From Miltoncostaea marina (lineage in GTDB: Bacteria > Actinomycetota > Thermoleophilia > Miltoncostaeales > Miltoncostaeaceae), in contig NZ_CP064655.1 of NCBI RefSeq assembly GCF_018141525.1, positions 2,016,501-2,080,500 on the forward strand: 64,000 bases of DNA. The letters run 5' to 3'. Numbering within the stretch: the stretch's first letter is position 1; the number at the start of each line of letters is the position of its first letter. The translations under genes were made by a program, and so were the position numbers. Under the pieces are notes generated by a model. It did no database searches. It was given only the letters and a program-made list of their open reading frames with translations, and was not told the DNA's origin. Positions 36,248 to 44,409 of this stretch are shown piece by piece.

Positions 36248-37363
36248 TCAGCTGTGGATCGCGCGGGCGACCTCCGCCCGCGCCGCGAGGAACGCCGTGT
36301 TCTCGTCCGGGGTCCCGACCGAGACGCGGAGGCACCCCGGGCACCCCAGCGCGGCACCATCGCGGACGATGACCCCCAGGCGCAGGAGCTGCTCGTGGAT
36401 GCCGGCCGATCCGGCGACCGGATCGGAATCCGGCCGGACCAGGATAAAGTTGCCCTGGCTGGCGGTAAAGCCCCAACCGGTCAGGACCAGCTCGCGCTGC
36501 ATGCGGTCGCGCTCCGCCATCACCGAGCGGACGCGGCGGTGCAGCTCCTCCGGGTGGCGAAGGCTCTCCAGCGCGGCCGCCTGGCCCAGCGCGTTGGTGT
36601 TGAACGGCTGGCGCACCCGGTCGAGCGCGCCGACCCAGCCCGCCCCGCCGACGCCGTAGCCCACGCGCAGCCCGCACAGGCCGTGCGCCTTGCTGAAGGT
36701 GCGGGTGACGAGCAGGTTGGGGCGCTCGCGGGCCATGGACATCGTGCGCCCGGCGTCGGGCCGGTCGACGAAGTCGAAGTACGCCTCGTCGATCAGGATC
36801 GCCAGGTCCTCGGGCAGCGCGTCGACGAACGCCTCGATCTCGTCGGCCGAGCGGTACACGCCCGTGGGGTTGTTGGGGTTGCAGACGATCACCAGGCGGG
36901 TGCGCTCGTCGACCGCCGCGGCCATCGCGTCGAGGTCGTGACCGAGGTCGTCGGCGAGCGGCACGGCGATCGCCTCGGCGCCCGCGGCGGCGGCCAGGTG
37001 CGGGTAGAGCGCGAACGAGGGCTCGGCGTGCACGACGGTCGTGCCCGGGTCGAGCAGCGCCTGGCCGGCCAGCAGGATCAGCTCGCACGAGCCGTTGCCG
37101 ACCACCACCCCCTCGGGGCCCACGCCGTGACGCTCGGCCAGGGCGCGCCGCAGCGCGCGGGCCGCCCCGTCGGGGTAGCGGTTGAGCGCCGCGGCGCCCT
37201 CGGCGACGACCTCCGCCACCCCCGGCATGGGGCCGAACGGGCTCTCGTTGGAGGCGAGCTTGACGGCGCGCTCGATGCCGTAGCGGGCGAGCACCTCGGC
37301 CGTGGTGAGGCCGGGCTCGTATCGCGGGATGGCGTCGAGGCGCGGAGAGGTCCTGATCGACAC
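36248..37363 (-). CDS. hisC: Histidinol-phosphate / aromatic aminotransferase
   Basis: PLP-dependent class I/II aminotransferase of 371 residues. NPNNPTG, the Lys-PLP site in SKAHGLCGLRVGYG and KLASNESPFGP at the N terminus are HisC features. With aroF and tyrA downstream it may mainly transaminate phenylpyruvate or 4-hydroxyphenylpyruvate rather than histidinol phosphate; the sequence does not decide. GTG at 37363 follows a TACACT -10 box by 7 nt (leaderless). The longer frame upstream crosses the nadB promoter region and carries no family sequence. Confidence 0.9.
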   Translation of the reverse strand: MSIRTSPRLDAIPRYEPGLTTAEVLARYGIERAVKLASNESPFGPMPGVAEVVAEGAAALNRYPDGAARALRRALAERHGVGPEGVVVGNGSCELILLAGQALLDPGTTVVHAEPSFALYPHLAAAAGAEAIAVPLADDLGHDLDAMAAAVDERTRLVIVCNPNNPTGVYRSADEIEAFVDALPEDLAILIDEAYFDFVDRPDAGRTMSMARERPNLLVTRTFSKAHGLCGLRVGYGVGGAGWVGALDRVRQPFNTNALGQAAALESLRHPEELHRRVRSVMAERDRMQRELVLTGWGFTASQGNFILVRPDSDPVAGSAGIHEQLLRLGVIVRDGAALGCPGCLRVSVGTPDENTAFLAARAEVARAIHS

Positions 37364-37370
37364 GGCCGAC

Positions 37371-37376
37371 AGTGTA
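37371..37376 (-). promoter_or_regulatory. -10 box for hisC-aroF-tyrA, leaderless layout
   Basis: TACACT (TAnnnT) on the minus strand, 7 nt before the hisC GTG, so the transcript should begin at the start codon. It decides the start over upstream in-frame codons. Confidence 0.55.
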
Positions 37377-37410
37377 GGCCGCCCGGCCCGGGGCCGACGC
37401 CGCGCGGGGG

Positions 37411-37461
37411 TTGCCGCGCCCGCACGTCGCGCTATTGTCACGGCGACGCCAATTCGGCGTC
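37411..37461 (+). promoter_or_regulatory. Promoter and 17-bp dyad upstream of nadBAC
   Basis: TTGCCG (37411-37416), a 16-bp spacer and TATTGT (37433-37438) form a good promoter with a start site near 37445. Exactly there begins a perfect dyad, GACGCC-AATTC-GGCGTC (37445-37461), which could be an operator for an NAD-responsive repressor or a 5' mRNA hairpin. An AT-richer stretch (37461-37469) and AGAGGA before the nadB ATG follow. Confidence 0.5.
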
Positions 37462-37486
37462 ATATTTACGTCAGAGGAACATGAAT

Positions 37487-39085
37487 ATGACGCGAGCGCG
37501 CGAGCGGGACCCCGTCGTGGTGGTGGGGAGCGGCATCGCCGGCTGCCTGGCGGCCCTGGCGGTCGCTGAGTCCGGACCGGTCGTGCTCGTGACGAAGGAC
37601 GTCCTCGGCGAGGGCAGCACCCGGCGGGCGCAGGGCGGCATCGCCGCCGCCATCGACCCGGCCGACTCGGTCGAGGCCCACCTGGCCGACACGCTGGCCG
37701 CGGGCGCGGGCCTCTGCGACCGCGACGCGGCGGAGGTGATCTGCCGCGAGGGGCCGGCGCGCGTCGTGGAGCTGCTGGCGCGTGGCGTGCGCTTCGACAC
37801 CGAGCAGGGCCGCCTGGCGCTCGGTCTGGAGGGCGCGCACTCGGCGCCCCGCGTCGTGCACGCGGGCGGCGACGCCACCGGCGCGCACATCGTCGCGGCC
37901 CTCACCGCCGCGCTGCGCGCCGGGCCGCGCGTGGAGATCGCCGAGCGCGAGCTCGCCCTGGAGGTGGTCGTGCGCGACGGGCGCGCGGCGGGCCTGCGCG
38001 TGCGCGGCGCGGACGGCGCCGAGCGGGTGCGCGCCGCGCGGGCGGTCGTGCTGGCGACCGGCGGCTCCGGCCAGCTCTACAGCCGCACCACCAACCCGCC
38101 CGGCGCCACGGCCGACGGCCCCGCGCTCGCCGCGCGGGCGGGCGCCGCGCTGGCCGACCTCGAGCTCGTCCAGTTCCACCCCACCGCGCTCGCCCTCGGC
38201 GACGGGCCGCTGGCGCTGGTCAGCGAGGCCGTGCGCGGCGAGGGCGCCTGGCTGCGCGACGCGCGCGGGCGCCGTTTCATGCCCGACGAGCACCCCATGG
38301 CCGAGCTCGGCCCGCGCGACGTCGTGGCCCGGGCGATCGCCCGGCACGCCGCCGAGCTGGGCGCCGACGTGACCATCGACCTGCGCCACCTCGACCCCGG
38401 CGAGGTGCACCGCCGCTTCCCCACCGTGGCCGCCCTGTGCGCGGAGCACGGCCTCGACCTGGCGCGCGACCTCGTCCCCGTCACGCCCGCGGCGCACTAC
38501 GGCGTGGGGGGCGTGCTCGCCGACATGGCGGGCCGCACCACGCTCCCCGGCCTGTTCGCGATCGGCGAGTGCGCCGCGACGGGCGCGCACGGCGCCAACC
38601 GGCTCGCCTCCAACGGCCTGCTCGAGGGCGCGGTGCTGGCCGCCGGCGCCGCCCGGGCGCTCGCCGACGGCGCCGACGCCTGGCCCGACGCCCCGCTGGG
38701 GCCGATCGCGCCCGTCGCGCCGCCCGCGCCGCGCGGCGACGACGCCGGCGGCGGCGGACGGGCCCGCCGCGCGCTGCAGGAGGCGATGTGGCGCGGCGTG
38801 GGCGTCGAGCGCGACGCCGACGGCCTGGCCGCCGCGCGCGCGGCGCTCGCGGCGGTGCCCGATGGCACCGACCCCGAGACCGACAACCTGCTGCTGGTCG
38901 CGCGCCTCTCCGCCGCGGCCGCCGCCCTGCGCACCGAGAGCCGGGGCGCCCACTTCCGGCGCGACCACCCGTACGCCGACCCCCGGCAGGCGCGCCGCAT
39001 CGCCTGGGTCGGCGGGCTCCCCGTCGTCCCCTCCCCGACCGTCCCCGCCCGGCCCCGCCGGGCCCTCGCACTGGAGGCCGCATGA
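37487..39085 (+). CDS. nadB: L-aspartate oxidase
   Basis: FAD enzyme that oxidises aspartate to iminoaspartate with oxygen or fumarate, first step of de novo NAD synthesis. It has 532 residues. FAD-binding GSGIAGCLAAL, RRAQGGIAAA, HAGGDATG, SRTTNPPGATADG, HYGVGGV and GANRLASNGLLEG are conserved. ATG 37487 has AGAGGA at 8 nt; ATG 37481 is two codons upstream but only 2 nt from that site. nadA overlaps its stop (ATGA). Confidence 0.96.
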   Translation: MTRARERDPVVVVGSGIAGCLAALAVAESGPVVLVTKDVLGEGSTRRAQGGIAAAIDPADSVEAHLADTLAAGAGLCDRDAAEVICREGPARVVELLARGVRFDTEQGRLALGLEGAHSAPRVVHAGGDATGAHIVAALTAALRAGPRVEIAERELALEVVVRDGRAAGLRVRGADGAERVRAARAVVLATGGSGQLYSRTTNPPGATADGPALAARAGAALADLELVQFHPTALALGDGPLALVSEAVRGEGAWLRDARGRRFMPDEHPMAELGPRDVVARAIARHAAELGADVTIDLRHLDPGEVHRRFPTVAALCAEHGLDLARDLVPVTPAAHYGVGGVLADMAGRTTLPGLFAIGECAATGAHGANRLASNGLLEGAVLAAGAARALADGADAWPDAPLGPIAPVAPPAPRGDDAGGGGRARRALQEAMWRGVGVERDADGLAAARAALAAVPDGTDPETDNLLLVARLSAAAAALRTESRGAHFRRDHPYADPRQARRIAWVGGLPVVPSPTVPARPRRALALEAA

Positions 39086-40191
39086 CCACGACCGCGATCG
39101 CCCCGGCCTGCGCCATGCCCGCGTCCGCCACGGCGGAGGGCCAGGAGCAGCTCTGGGAGCGCGCCTGGGCCGCCCGGCGGGAGCTCGGCCCGCGCGCCGT
39201 CGTCCTGGGCCACCACTACCAGCGCGACGAGGTGATCGCGTTCGCGGACGTGACCGGCGACTCGTTCCTGCTGGCCCGCCGCGGCGCGGCCGCCACCGAG
39301 GCCGAGCTCGTCGTGTTCCTCGGCGTCTACTTCATGGCCGAGGCCGCCGACGTGCTGCGCGCGCCGCACCAGACCGTGGTGCTGCCCGACCTCGGCGCCG
39401 GCTGCCACCTGGCCGAGTGCGCCGACATCTTCACGGTGCGCGACGCCTGGGCGCAGATGACCGCGGCGCTGCCCGGCAAGCGGGTGATCCCGCTCACCTA
39501 CATGAACTCCGGCGCCGACCTGAAGGCGTTCGTCGGCGAGCAGGGCGGCGCCGTGTGCACCTCCGGCAACGCCGAGAAGGCGTTCCGCTGGGCGCTCTCG
39601 GAGGGCGACGCGGTGTTCTTCTTCCCCGACGAGCACCTCGGCCGCAACACGGCCTGCCGCCTCGGCATGGCGCCGGGCGACCCGTTGGTGTGGAACCCGC
39701 GCCTGGCCGAGCTGGGCGGGCTGTCCGGCGACGCGCTGGCGCGGGCGCAGGTGATCCTCTGGAAGGGCTTCTGCAACGTGCACACCGGCTTCACCGTGCG
39801 CCAGATCGAGGAGGCGCGCGCGGCCGACCCGGACGTGCGCGTGATCGTGCACCCGGAGTGCCCGCGCCCGGTGGTCGAGGCCGCCGACGAGGACGGCAGC
39901 ACCGAGTACATCATCCGCCGCTGCGAGGAGCTCCCCGCCGGCGCATCGGCCGTCATCGGCACCGACTGGAACCTCGTCAACCGGCTGCGCCTGCGCCACC
40001 CGGACAAGCGGATCTCCTGCCTGCGCGAGGACATCTGCCCGTGCGTGACGATGAACCGGATCGACCTGCCGAAGCTCACCTGGTGCCTCGAGTCGCTCGC
40101 CGCCGGCGAGGTCGTCAACGTGGTGGCCGTGGACGAGGAGATGCGCCGCCTCGGGCGCCTGGCCCTCGACCGCATGCTGGCGCTCGCGTGA
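39082..40191 (+). CDS. nadA: Quinolinate synthase
   Basis: Iron-sulfur enzyme that condenses iminoaspartate with dihydroxyacetone phosphate to quinolinate. It has 369 residues, the long NadA type. The Cys residues expected to hold the [4Fe-4S] cluster appear in GAGCHLAEC, AVCTSGNAEKAF, HPECP and DICPC. The extra Cys in CHLAEC and CPC are alternatives for ligands. Overlaps with nadB and nadC on both sides point to one polycistronic mRNA. Confidence 0.95.
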   Translation: MTTTAIAPACAMPASATAEGQEQLWERAWAARRELGPRAVVLGHHYQRDEVIAFADVTGDSFLLARRGAAATEAELVVFLGVYFMAEAADVLRAPHQTVVLPDLGAGCHLAECADIFTVRDAWAQMTAALPGKRVIPLTYMNSGADLKAFVGEQGGAVCTSGNAEKAFRWALSEGDAVFFFPDEHLGRNTACRLGMAPGDPLVWNPRLAELGGLSGDALARAQVILWKGFCNVHTGFTVRQIEEARAADPDVRVIVHPECPRPVVEAADEDGSTEYIIRRCEELPAGASAVIGTDWNLVNRLRLRHPDKRISCLREDICPCVTMNRIDLPKLTWCLESLAAGEVVNVVAVDEEMRRLGRLALDRMLALA

Positions 40192-41003
40192 GCGCGCGCG
40201 AGGTCGTCGCCCGGGCGCTCGCCGAGGACCTCGGCGAGCGGGGCGACATCACCTCGGAGCTGCTCGTCCCTGCCGACGCCCGCGCGGTCGCCTGGGTGGT
40301 CGCCCGCCGGGCCGGCGTCCTGGCCGGCCGGGCGGCGGGCGAGGAGGTGCTCCGCCAGACCGGCGTCGACGGCGACTGGCGCCTGGACGACGGCGACCGC
40401 CTGGAGCCCGGCTCGGTCGTCGCCGAGGTCTCCGGCCCCGCCCGCGCGGTGCTCGCCGCCGAGCGGACGCTGCTCAACCTGCTGTGCCGCCTGTCCGGCA
40501 TCGCCACCCTCACCGCCGAGTACGTGGCCGCGTGCGGCGACGTCGCCGTGCTCGACACCCGCAAGACCACGCCCGGCCTGCGCGCCCTCGAGAAGGCCGC
40601 CGTGCGGGCCGGCGGCGGGGTCAACCACCGCATGGGCCTCCACGACCGGGTGCTCGTGAAGGACAACCACCTCGCCCTGGCCGGCGCGGGGCTCGCCGAC
40701 GCGGTCGCCCGCGCGCGCCGCGAGATGCCCGACGTCGTCGTCGAGGTGGAGGCCGACGACCTCGACGGCGTCCGCCACGCCATCGAGGCGGGCGCCGACT
40801 GGGTGCTGCTCGACAACATGACGCCCGGCGAGCTGCGCGCCGCGGTCGCCCTCGCCGCCGGCCGCGCGAAGCTCGAGGCCTCCGGCGGCATGACCCTCGA
40901 GGGCGCCCGCGCCGCCGCCGCCGCCGGGGTCGACGCGGTCTCGGTCGGCGCGCTCACCCACTCCGCCGCCGCCCTCGACCTGGGGCTCGACATCGAGGCC
41001 TGA
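40188..41003 (+). CDS. nadC: Nicotinate-nucleotide pyrophosphorylase (carboxylating)
   Basis: Converts quinolinate and PRPP to nicotinate mononucleotide, the last step of this operon. It has 271 residues. EDLGERGDITSELL, LLCRLSGIATLT, DTRKTTPGLRALEKAAVRAGGG-like phosphate region, KDNHL and LEASGGM mark the family. GTG at 40188 overlaps the nadA stop (GTGA). The minus-strand gene that follows faces it directly, with no clear hairpin between. Confidence 0.95.
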   Translation: MSAREVVARALAEDLGERGDITSELLVPADARAVAWVVARRAGVLAGRAAGEEVLRQTGVDGDWRLDDGDRLEPGSVVAEVSGPARAVLAAERTLLNLLCRLSGIATLTAEYVAACGDVAVLDTRKTTPGLRALEKAAVRAGGGVNHRMGLHDRVLVKDNHLALAGAGLADAVARARREMPDVVVEVEADDLDGVRHAIEAGADWVLLDNMTPGELRAAVALAAGRAKLEASGGMTLEGARAAAAAGVDAVSVGALTHSAAALDLGLDIEA

Positions 41004-41552
41004 GCGGGGGCCGCGCCCGGGCACGGGTCCGGGCCGCCGCGGCTGCCGCGGCGCCGGCGCCCCGCCCCCGTGCAGCCAGCGGCCCTCGCGGAACCAGCGC
41101 TCCATGGTCTGGCGGCTCGGGGCGCGGGCTTCGCCGGCGTCGGCCCGGCGCCGCAGCTCGGCGATCACCGCCCGGGGCGGCTCGCCGGCCGCGAAGCGCC
41201 GCTCGGCCTCGGCCCGGAGGGCGGGCCAGGCGTAGGAGCCGGGGCGCCGCCGGCCGGCGGCCGACCCCAGGCCGCGGAGGCGCGCGGCGTGGATGTCGAG
41301 CGCACGCCCCCGCGCGCCGCTCATGCAGCCGGCCGCCTGCCAGACGGCCATCAGCGATGCCACCAGATCGCGGCCGACCCGGCTGGCCTGGAACTCGGCC
41401 GAGCGGTGCTCGGCGCAGAGCCAGACGCTGACGCCACCCGGCAGATACAGCCGGGCCCGGTCGCCCCGGCCAGGCCCCATGCAGATCGCGCACGGCGGCC
41501 GGCCCCCGAGGCGCTCGCCCTTGTAGAAGCTCTTCGGCATGTCCCCGATCAT
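41004..41552 (-). CDS. Uncharacterised Cys-containing protein, 3' end not defined
   Basis: About 150 well-organised residues: MPKSFYKGERLGG, a Cys pair CAICMGPGRG, LYLPGGVSVWLCAEHRSAEF with a Cys-x2-His that could complete a zinc site, VASLMAVWQAAGCM, and a basic C-terminal helix-turn-helix-like end (TMERWFREGRWLHG, near 41070). After this the frame has no stop and runs antisense through nadC and nadA to 39498, so the true end is unclear; I stop at the nadC boundary. The start is ATG 41552 or 41540. It could be a small DNA-binding protein or a gene whose 3' end was lost. Repeat array B lies just upstream. Confidence 0.5.
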
Positions 41553-41620
41553 CGACGCCCGCGCGCGCCCCGGGGCGCGTCGTCGGTGACAGGGGCGCGC
41601 CGGGGCCGTGTCGGGTGATG

Positions 41621-41855
41621 ACGCGATCGGGCTGAAGGTCTCTGCCCAATCGGGCATGGCGTCCTCGGAGCCGGTGGAGCGGGATCGAGCCGGCGCGGGC
41701 GACGGCGGGGCCCGTCGCGAGCCGCGGCTCGGGCGAACTGCCCGATCGAGCGACGGGGCGCCGCTCAATCGGGCATATCGGCGCCCGAGGGGCCAGTGCG
41801 CGCGGACGGACGCGGCGGACGCCCGATCGAGCGGCCCCGTGAGGCCCGCTCCGGC
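41621..41855. repeat. Repeat array B: paired 12-bp dyads, 23-bp phase
   Basis: Occupies most of the 381-bp gap between the uncharacterised gene and aroH. Dyads GCCCAATCGGGC (41644), GCCCGATCGAGC (41740 and 41821), GCTCAATCGGGC (41763) and weaker ones at 41621, 41679 and 41844 follow GCYC-N4-GRGC. Pairs 41621/41644, 41740/41763 and 41821/41844 are each 23 bp apart; the first and last contain one weak member. The 11-bp links differ completely between pairs. This is the same grammar as array A but without its tandem linker sequence. Confidence 0.75.
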
Positions 41856-41896
41856 GATCACCGCGCGCCCGGCTGCCCGGCCTCGGGTGAGGGCAC

Positions 41897-41918
41897 CCCC
41901 GGCCGGCCGGCCGGGGGG
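41897..41918 (-). terminator. GC hairpin after aroH
   Basis: A fully self-complementary stretch of C, G and GGCC steps (five C, alternating GGCC, five G) about 16 bp past the aroH stop on the minus strand. It can fold into a stem of about nine pairs with a small loop. No T tract. Confidence 0.55.
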
Positions 41919-41933
41919 CGCCCGGGGCAGCCG

Positions 41934-42311
41934 CTACTGCGCGTCGCCCGCCAGGTCGGGGCGCAGGCGCCGCGCCTCGCGCAGGTAGACGTGCTCGATG
42001 ACGCGCTCGCGCGGGGCGTTGCAGTGCAGGAGGAGGCGGATGCACCTGCCGAGCGACCCCGGGACCGGGATCTCCCGGGCGCAGAGGAGCGGGATCATCG
42101 TGAGGCCGGCCTCGCGGGCGGCCACGGCGGGGAACTCGGAGCTGAGGTCCTCCGTGACCGTGAAGATGATCGAGATCAGGTCGTCCGGGCGGAGCGCGTT
42201 GCGCTCCAGCACCTCACCCAGCAGCTCGGCGGTGCTGGCGACGATCGCCTCGGGGACGTCCCCGTCCACGGAGGTCGCCCCCCGCACGGCTCGCACGACG
42301 GTGTCGCTCAC
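41934..42311 (-). CDS. aroH: Chorismate mutase, AroH (monofunctional) class
   Basis: Rearranges chorismate to prephenate, the substrate of TyrA and of phenylalanine synthesis. It has 125 residues. Active-site positions known from the Bacillus enzyme are all here: the N-terminal Arg in VRAVRGATSVD, Cys and Glu in LLCAREIPVPG, the Arg in GRCIRLLLH and Tyr in EHVYLREA. GTG at 42311 follows the pseudouridine synthase stop by 12 bp. This trimeric class is less common than the AroQ class. Confidence 0.93.
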   Translation of the reverse strand: MSDTVVRAVRGATSVDGDVPEAIVASTAELLGEVLERNALRPDDLISIIFTVTEDLSSEFPAVAAREAGLTMIPLLCAREIPVPGSLGRCIRLLLHCNAPRERVIEHVYLREARRLRPDLAGDAQ

Positions 42312-42323
42312 CCGCGCATCCTC

Positions 42324-43055
42324 TCAGCGCTCCAGGCCGACGGCGGCGCCGAGCTTGCGCCACTCCGCGCGGGTGAGCGGGCGCCATCGCCCGGGGGCGA
42401 GCCGGCTGACGCCGATGCCCGCGTACCGCGAGCGGTGGAGGCGCAGGACGGGGTGGCCGACCGCCTCGCCCATGCGGCGCACCTGCCGGTTGCGCCCCTC
42501 CGTGAGCTCGATGATGAGCCAGGTGCCGCCGGGCGCCTTGCGATCCATCGCCTCGACCCGGGCCGGGAGGGTCATGCCGTCGTCCAGCTCCACCCCGTTG
42601 CGGAGCCGCCGGACGGTCGCGGCGGACACCTGGCCGCGCAGCAGCACCTCGTAGGTCTTCGGCGCCTTCGAGCTGGGGTGCATGAGCCGGGCGGCGAGCT
42701 CGCCGTCGTTGGTGACGATCAACGCGCCGGTGGTGTCGATGTCCAGGCGCCCGACCGGGTAGAGGCGGACGTCGTCGGGCAGCTCGTCGAGCACCGTCGG
42801 CCGCCCCTGGGGGTCGTGGGCGGTCGACACGACGCCGCGCGGCTTGTGGAGCAGGTAGGCGCGCCGCGGCTCGGGCCCGCGCAGCGCCCTGCCGTCGACC
42901 GCGAGGGCGTCGTCCGGGCCGACGAGCTGCCCGACGGTCGCCGTGACGCCGTTGACGGTGACCCGTCCCTCGGCCACGAGCGCCTCGGCCCCCCTGCGGC
43001 TCGCGACCCCGGCCAGCGCGAGGGCCCGGTGGACGCGCATGCGCTCATCCGCCAT
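42324..43055 (-). CDS. rluB: Pseudouridine synthase, RluB/RsuA family
   Basis: Modifies rRNA, probably 23S. It has 243 residues: an S4 RNA-binding domain (about 6-55, VHRALALAGVASRRGAEAL) and a catalytic domain with GRLDIDTTGALIVTNDG, where the Asp is the nucleophile. The ATG overlaps the scpB stop by 11 bp; scpA-scpB-rluB is a conserved order. The exact uridine cannot be read from sequence. Confidence 0.93.
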   Translation of the reverse strand: MADERMRVHRALALAGVASRRGAEALVAEGRVTVNGVTATVGQLVGPDDALAVDGRALRGPEPRRAYLLHKPRGVVSTAHDPQGRPTVLDELPDDVRLYPVGRLDIDTTGALIVTNDGELAARLMHPSSKAPKTYEVLLRGQVSAATVRRLRNGVELDDGMTLPARVEAMDRKAPGGTWLIIELTEGRNRQVRRMGEAVGHPVLRLHRSRYAGIGVSRLAPGRWRPLTRAEWRKLGAAVGLER

Positions 43056-43629
43056 CCGGCTCCTCGCCGGGCAGGTGTCCCGCGCGCACCAGCCGCTCGC
43101 GCACGCGCTCGGCCTCGGGCCCGGAGAGCTCGAACCCCTCGAGCGCGGGCAGGTCGCCGGCGTGGCGCAGGCCGAAGCGCTCCTGGAAGACCCGGGTGGT
43201 GCGGTAGCGCATCGCGCCGCCCTCGGCCGACCGGCCGGCCTCCTCGATGAGGCCCCGGTCGAGCAGCGAGGCGACCGTCGAGTCGACCGCGACGCCGCGC
43301 AGCCGGCTGATCTGCGGGCGGCTGACCGGCTCCAGGTACGCGACCACGGCGAGCGTCTCGAGCGCCGCGGGGGTCAGGCGGTCCTCGGGCGGCCGGTCGC
43401 GAAGGCGGTCGCAGACCGCGGCCAGGTCCGCGCGCGTGCGCAGCGTGAAGCCGCCGGCCACCTCCGCCACCTCCAGCCCGCCCTCCGGCCCGTGCCGCCC
43501 GGCGACCTCGGCGAGCGCGCGCTGCACCGGGCCGGGCGCCTCGTCGGTCACCTCGCAGAGGGCGACGAGCGACAGCGGCTCCGGGGAGAGGAACAGGAGC
43601 GCCTCGACCTGCCGGGTGAGCTCGCTCAC
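43045..43629 (-). CDS. scpB: Condensin subunit ScpB
   Basis: Winged-helix partner that binds ScpA and bridges the SMC ring. It has 194 residues. VEALLFLSPEPLSL, a GGFTLRTRADLA strand, TPAALETLAVVAYLEPVSRPQI and LLDRGLIEEAG are family features. The GTG overlaps the scpA stop (GTGA). It acts with smc at 1.6-5.0 kb. Confidence 0.94.
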   Translation of the reverse strand: MSELTRQVEALLFLSPEPLSLVALCEVTDEAPGPVQRALAEVAGRHGPEGGLEVAEVAGGFTLRTRADLAAVCDRLRDRPPEDRLTPAALETLAVVAYLEPVSRPQISRLRGVAVDSTVASLLDRGLIEEAGRSAEGGAMRYRTTRVFQERFGLRHAGDLPALEGFELSGPEAERVRERLVRAGHLPGEEPDGG

Positions 43630-44354
43630 CGCGCGCGCCCCCCCGTGCCGGTGATCGCGATGTCGCCGAACGGCTCGGCCTGGGCCAGCGTCACCTCGCC
43701 GCGGCGGGCGAGCTCGAGCGCGGCCATGAGCGAGATCGCCTCCTCGAGCGGCTCCAGGCCCGCGGTGAAGGCGTCGAACGAGATCGACCGCGCGCGCGTC
43801 ATCGCGGCCTGCAGCCGCGCCAGCGCCGCCGGCATGCTGATGCGCCGGCTCGTGAGGTGGGTGAGCGACGGCGCCGGCGGCGCCTTCAGCAGCGGCAGCA
43901 TCGCCTCGCGCAGGCGGGCCGCGTCCTCGTGCGGCGGGGGCGCCGGCGGCGCGCCCGCCAGCGGCACGCGGCGGTAGCGCGGGCCCGCGCACTCCGTCGC
44001 CCGGGCGGCCAGCCAGCCCGCGGCCCGCTGGAACGGCGCGTAGGCCACGATGCGGGCGGCGAGCGCCTCGCGCGCCTCGAGCGTGTCCGGGTCGGGCTCC
44101 TCCTCGCCGGGCTCGCCGAGCAGGCGCCGCGCCTTGAGCTCGGCCATCGCGGCGAGCAGCACGATGAGCTCGCCGGCCGTGTCGGTGTCCCAGCGCTCGC
44201 TCGCGCCGTCGCCGAGCGCCGCGGTGACCACCTCGACGAGCGGCACCTCGAGCAGGTCCACCTCGTCGCGTAGGACGAGGGTCAGGAGCAGGTCGAACGG
44301 GCCCTCGAAGAGGTCGAGCTCGATCGGTTGCTGGAGGGCGTCGGGCGGCGGCAT
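43626..44354 (-). CDS. scpA: Condensin kleisin subunit ScpA
   Basis: Kleisin that closes the SMC ring. It has 242 residues, with the N-terminal FEGPFDLLLTLVLRDEVDLLEVPL helix bundle that binds SMC and a C-terminal winged helix (SFDAFTAGLEPLEEAISLMAALELARRG). ATG 44354 follows a TATGCT -10 box with about 7 nt of leader; ATG 44372 would add six residues. Divergent from trpS across a 55-bp promoter region. Confidence 0.93.
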   Translation of the reverse strand: MPPPDALQQPIELDLFEGPFDLLLTLVLRDEVDLLEVPLVEVVTAALGDGASERWDTDTAGELIVLLAAMAELKARRLLGEPGEEEPDPDTLEAREALAARIVAYAPFQRAAGWLAARATECAGPRYRRVPLAGAPPAPPPHEDAARLREAMLPLLKAPPAPSLTHLTSRRISMPAALARLQAAMTRARSISFDAFTAGLEPLEEAISLMAALELARRGEVTLAQAEPFGDIAITGTGGRAR

Positions 44355-44367
44355 CCGGGTCGGGGCC

Positions 44368-44373
44368 AGCATA
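44368..44373 (-). promoter_or_regulatory. -10 box for scpA-scpB-rluB-aroH
   Basis: TATGCT (TAnnnT) on the minus strand, 13 nt before ATG 44354, giving a nearly leaderless transcript. It overlaps the alternative ATG at 44372, which would then not be transcribed as a start. Confidence 0.4.
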
Positions 44374-44396
44374 GCCGCGCCCCCGGGCGACCCGGG

Positions 44397-44402
44397 TACA
44401 GT
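44397..44402 (+). promoter_or_regulatory. -10 box for trpS, leaderless layout
   Basis: TACAGT (TAnnnT) with 7 nt to the trpS GTG. Transcription should start at the first codon. Confidence 0.55.
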
Positions 44403-44409
44403 TCCGCCC

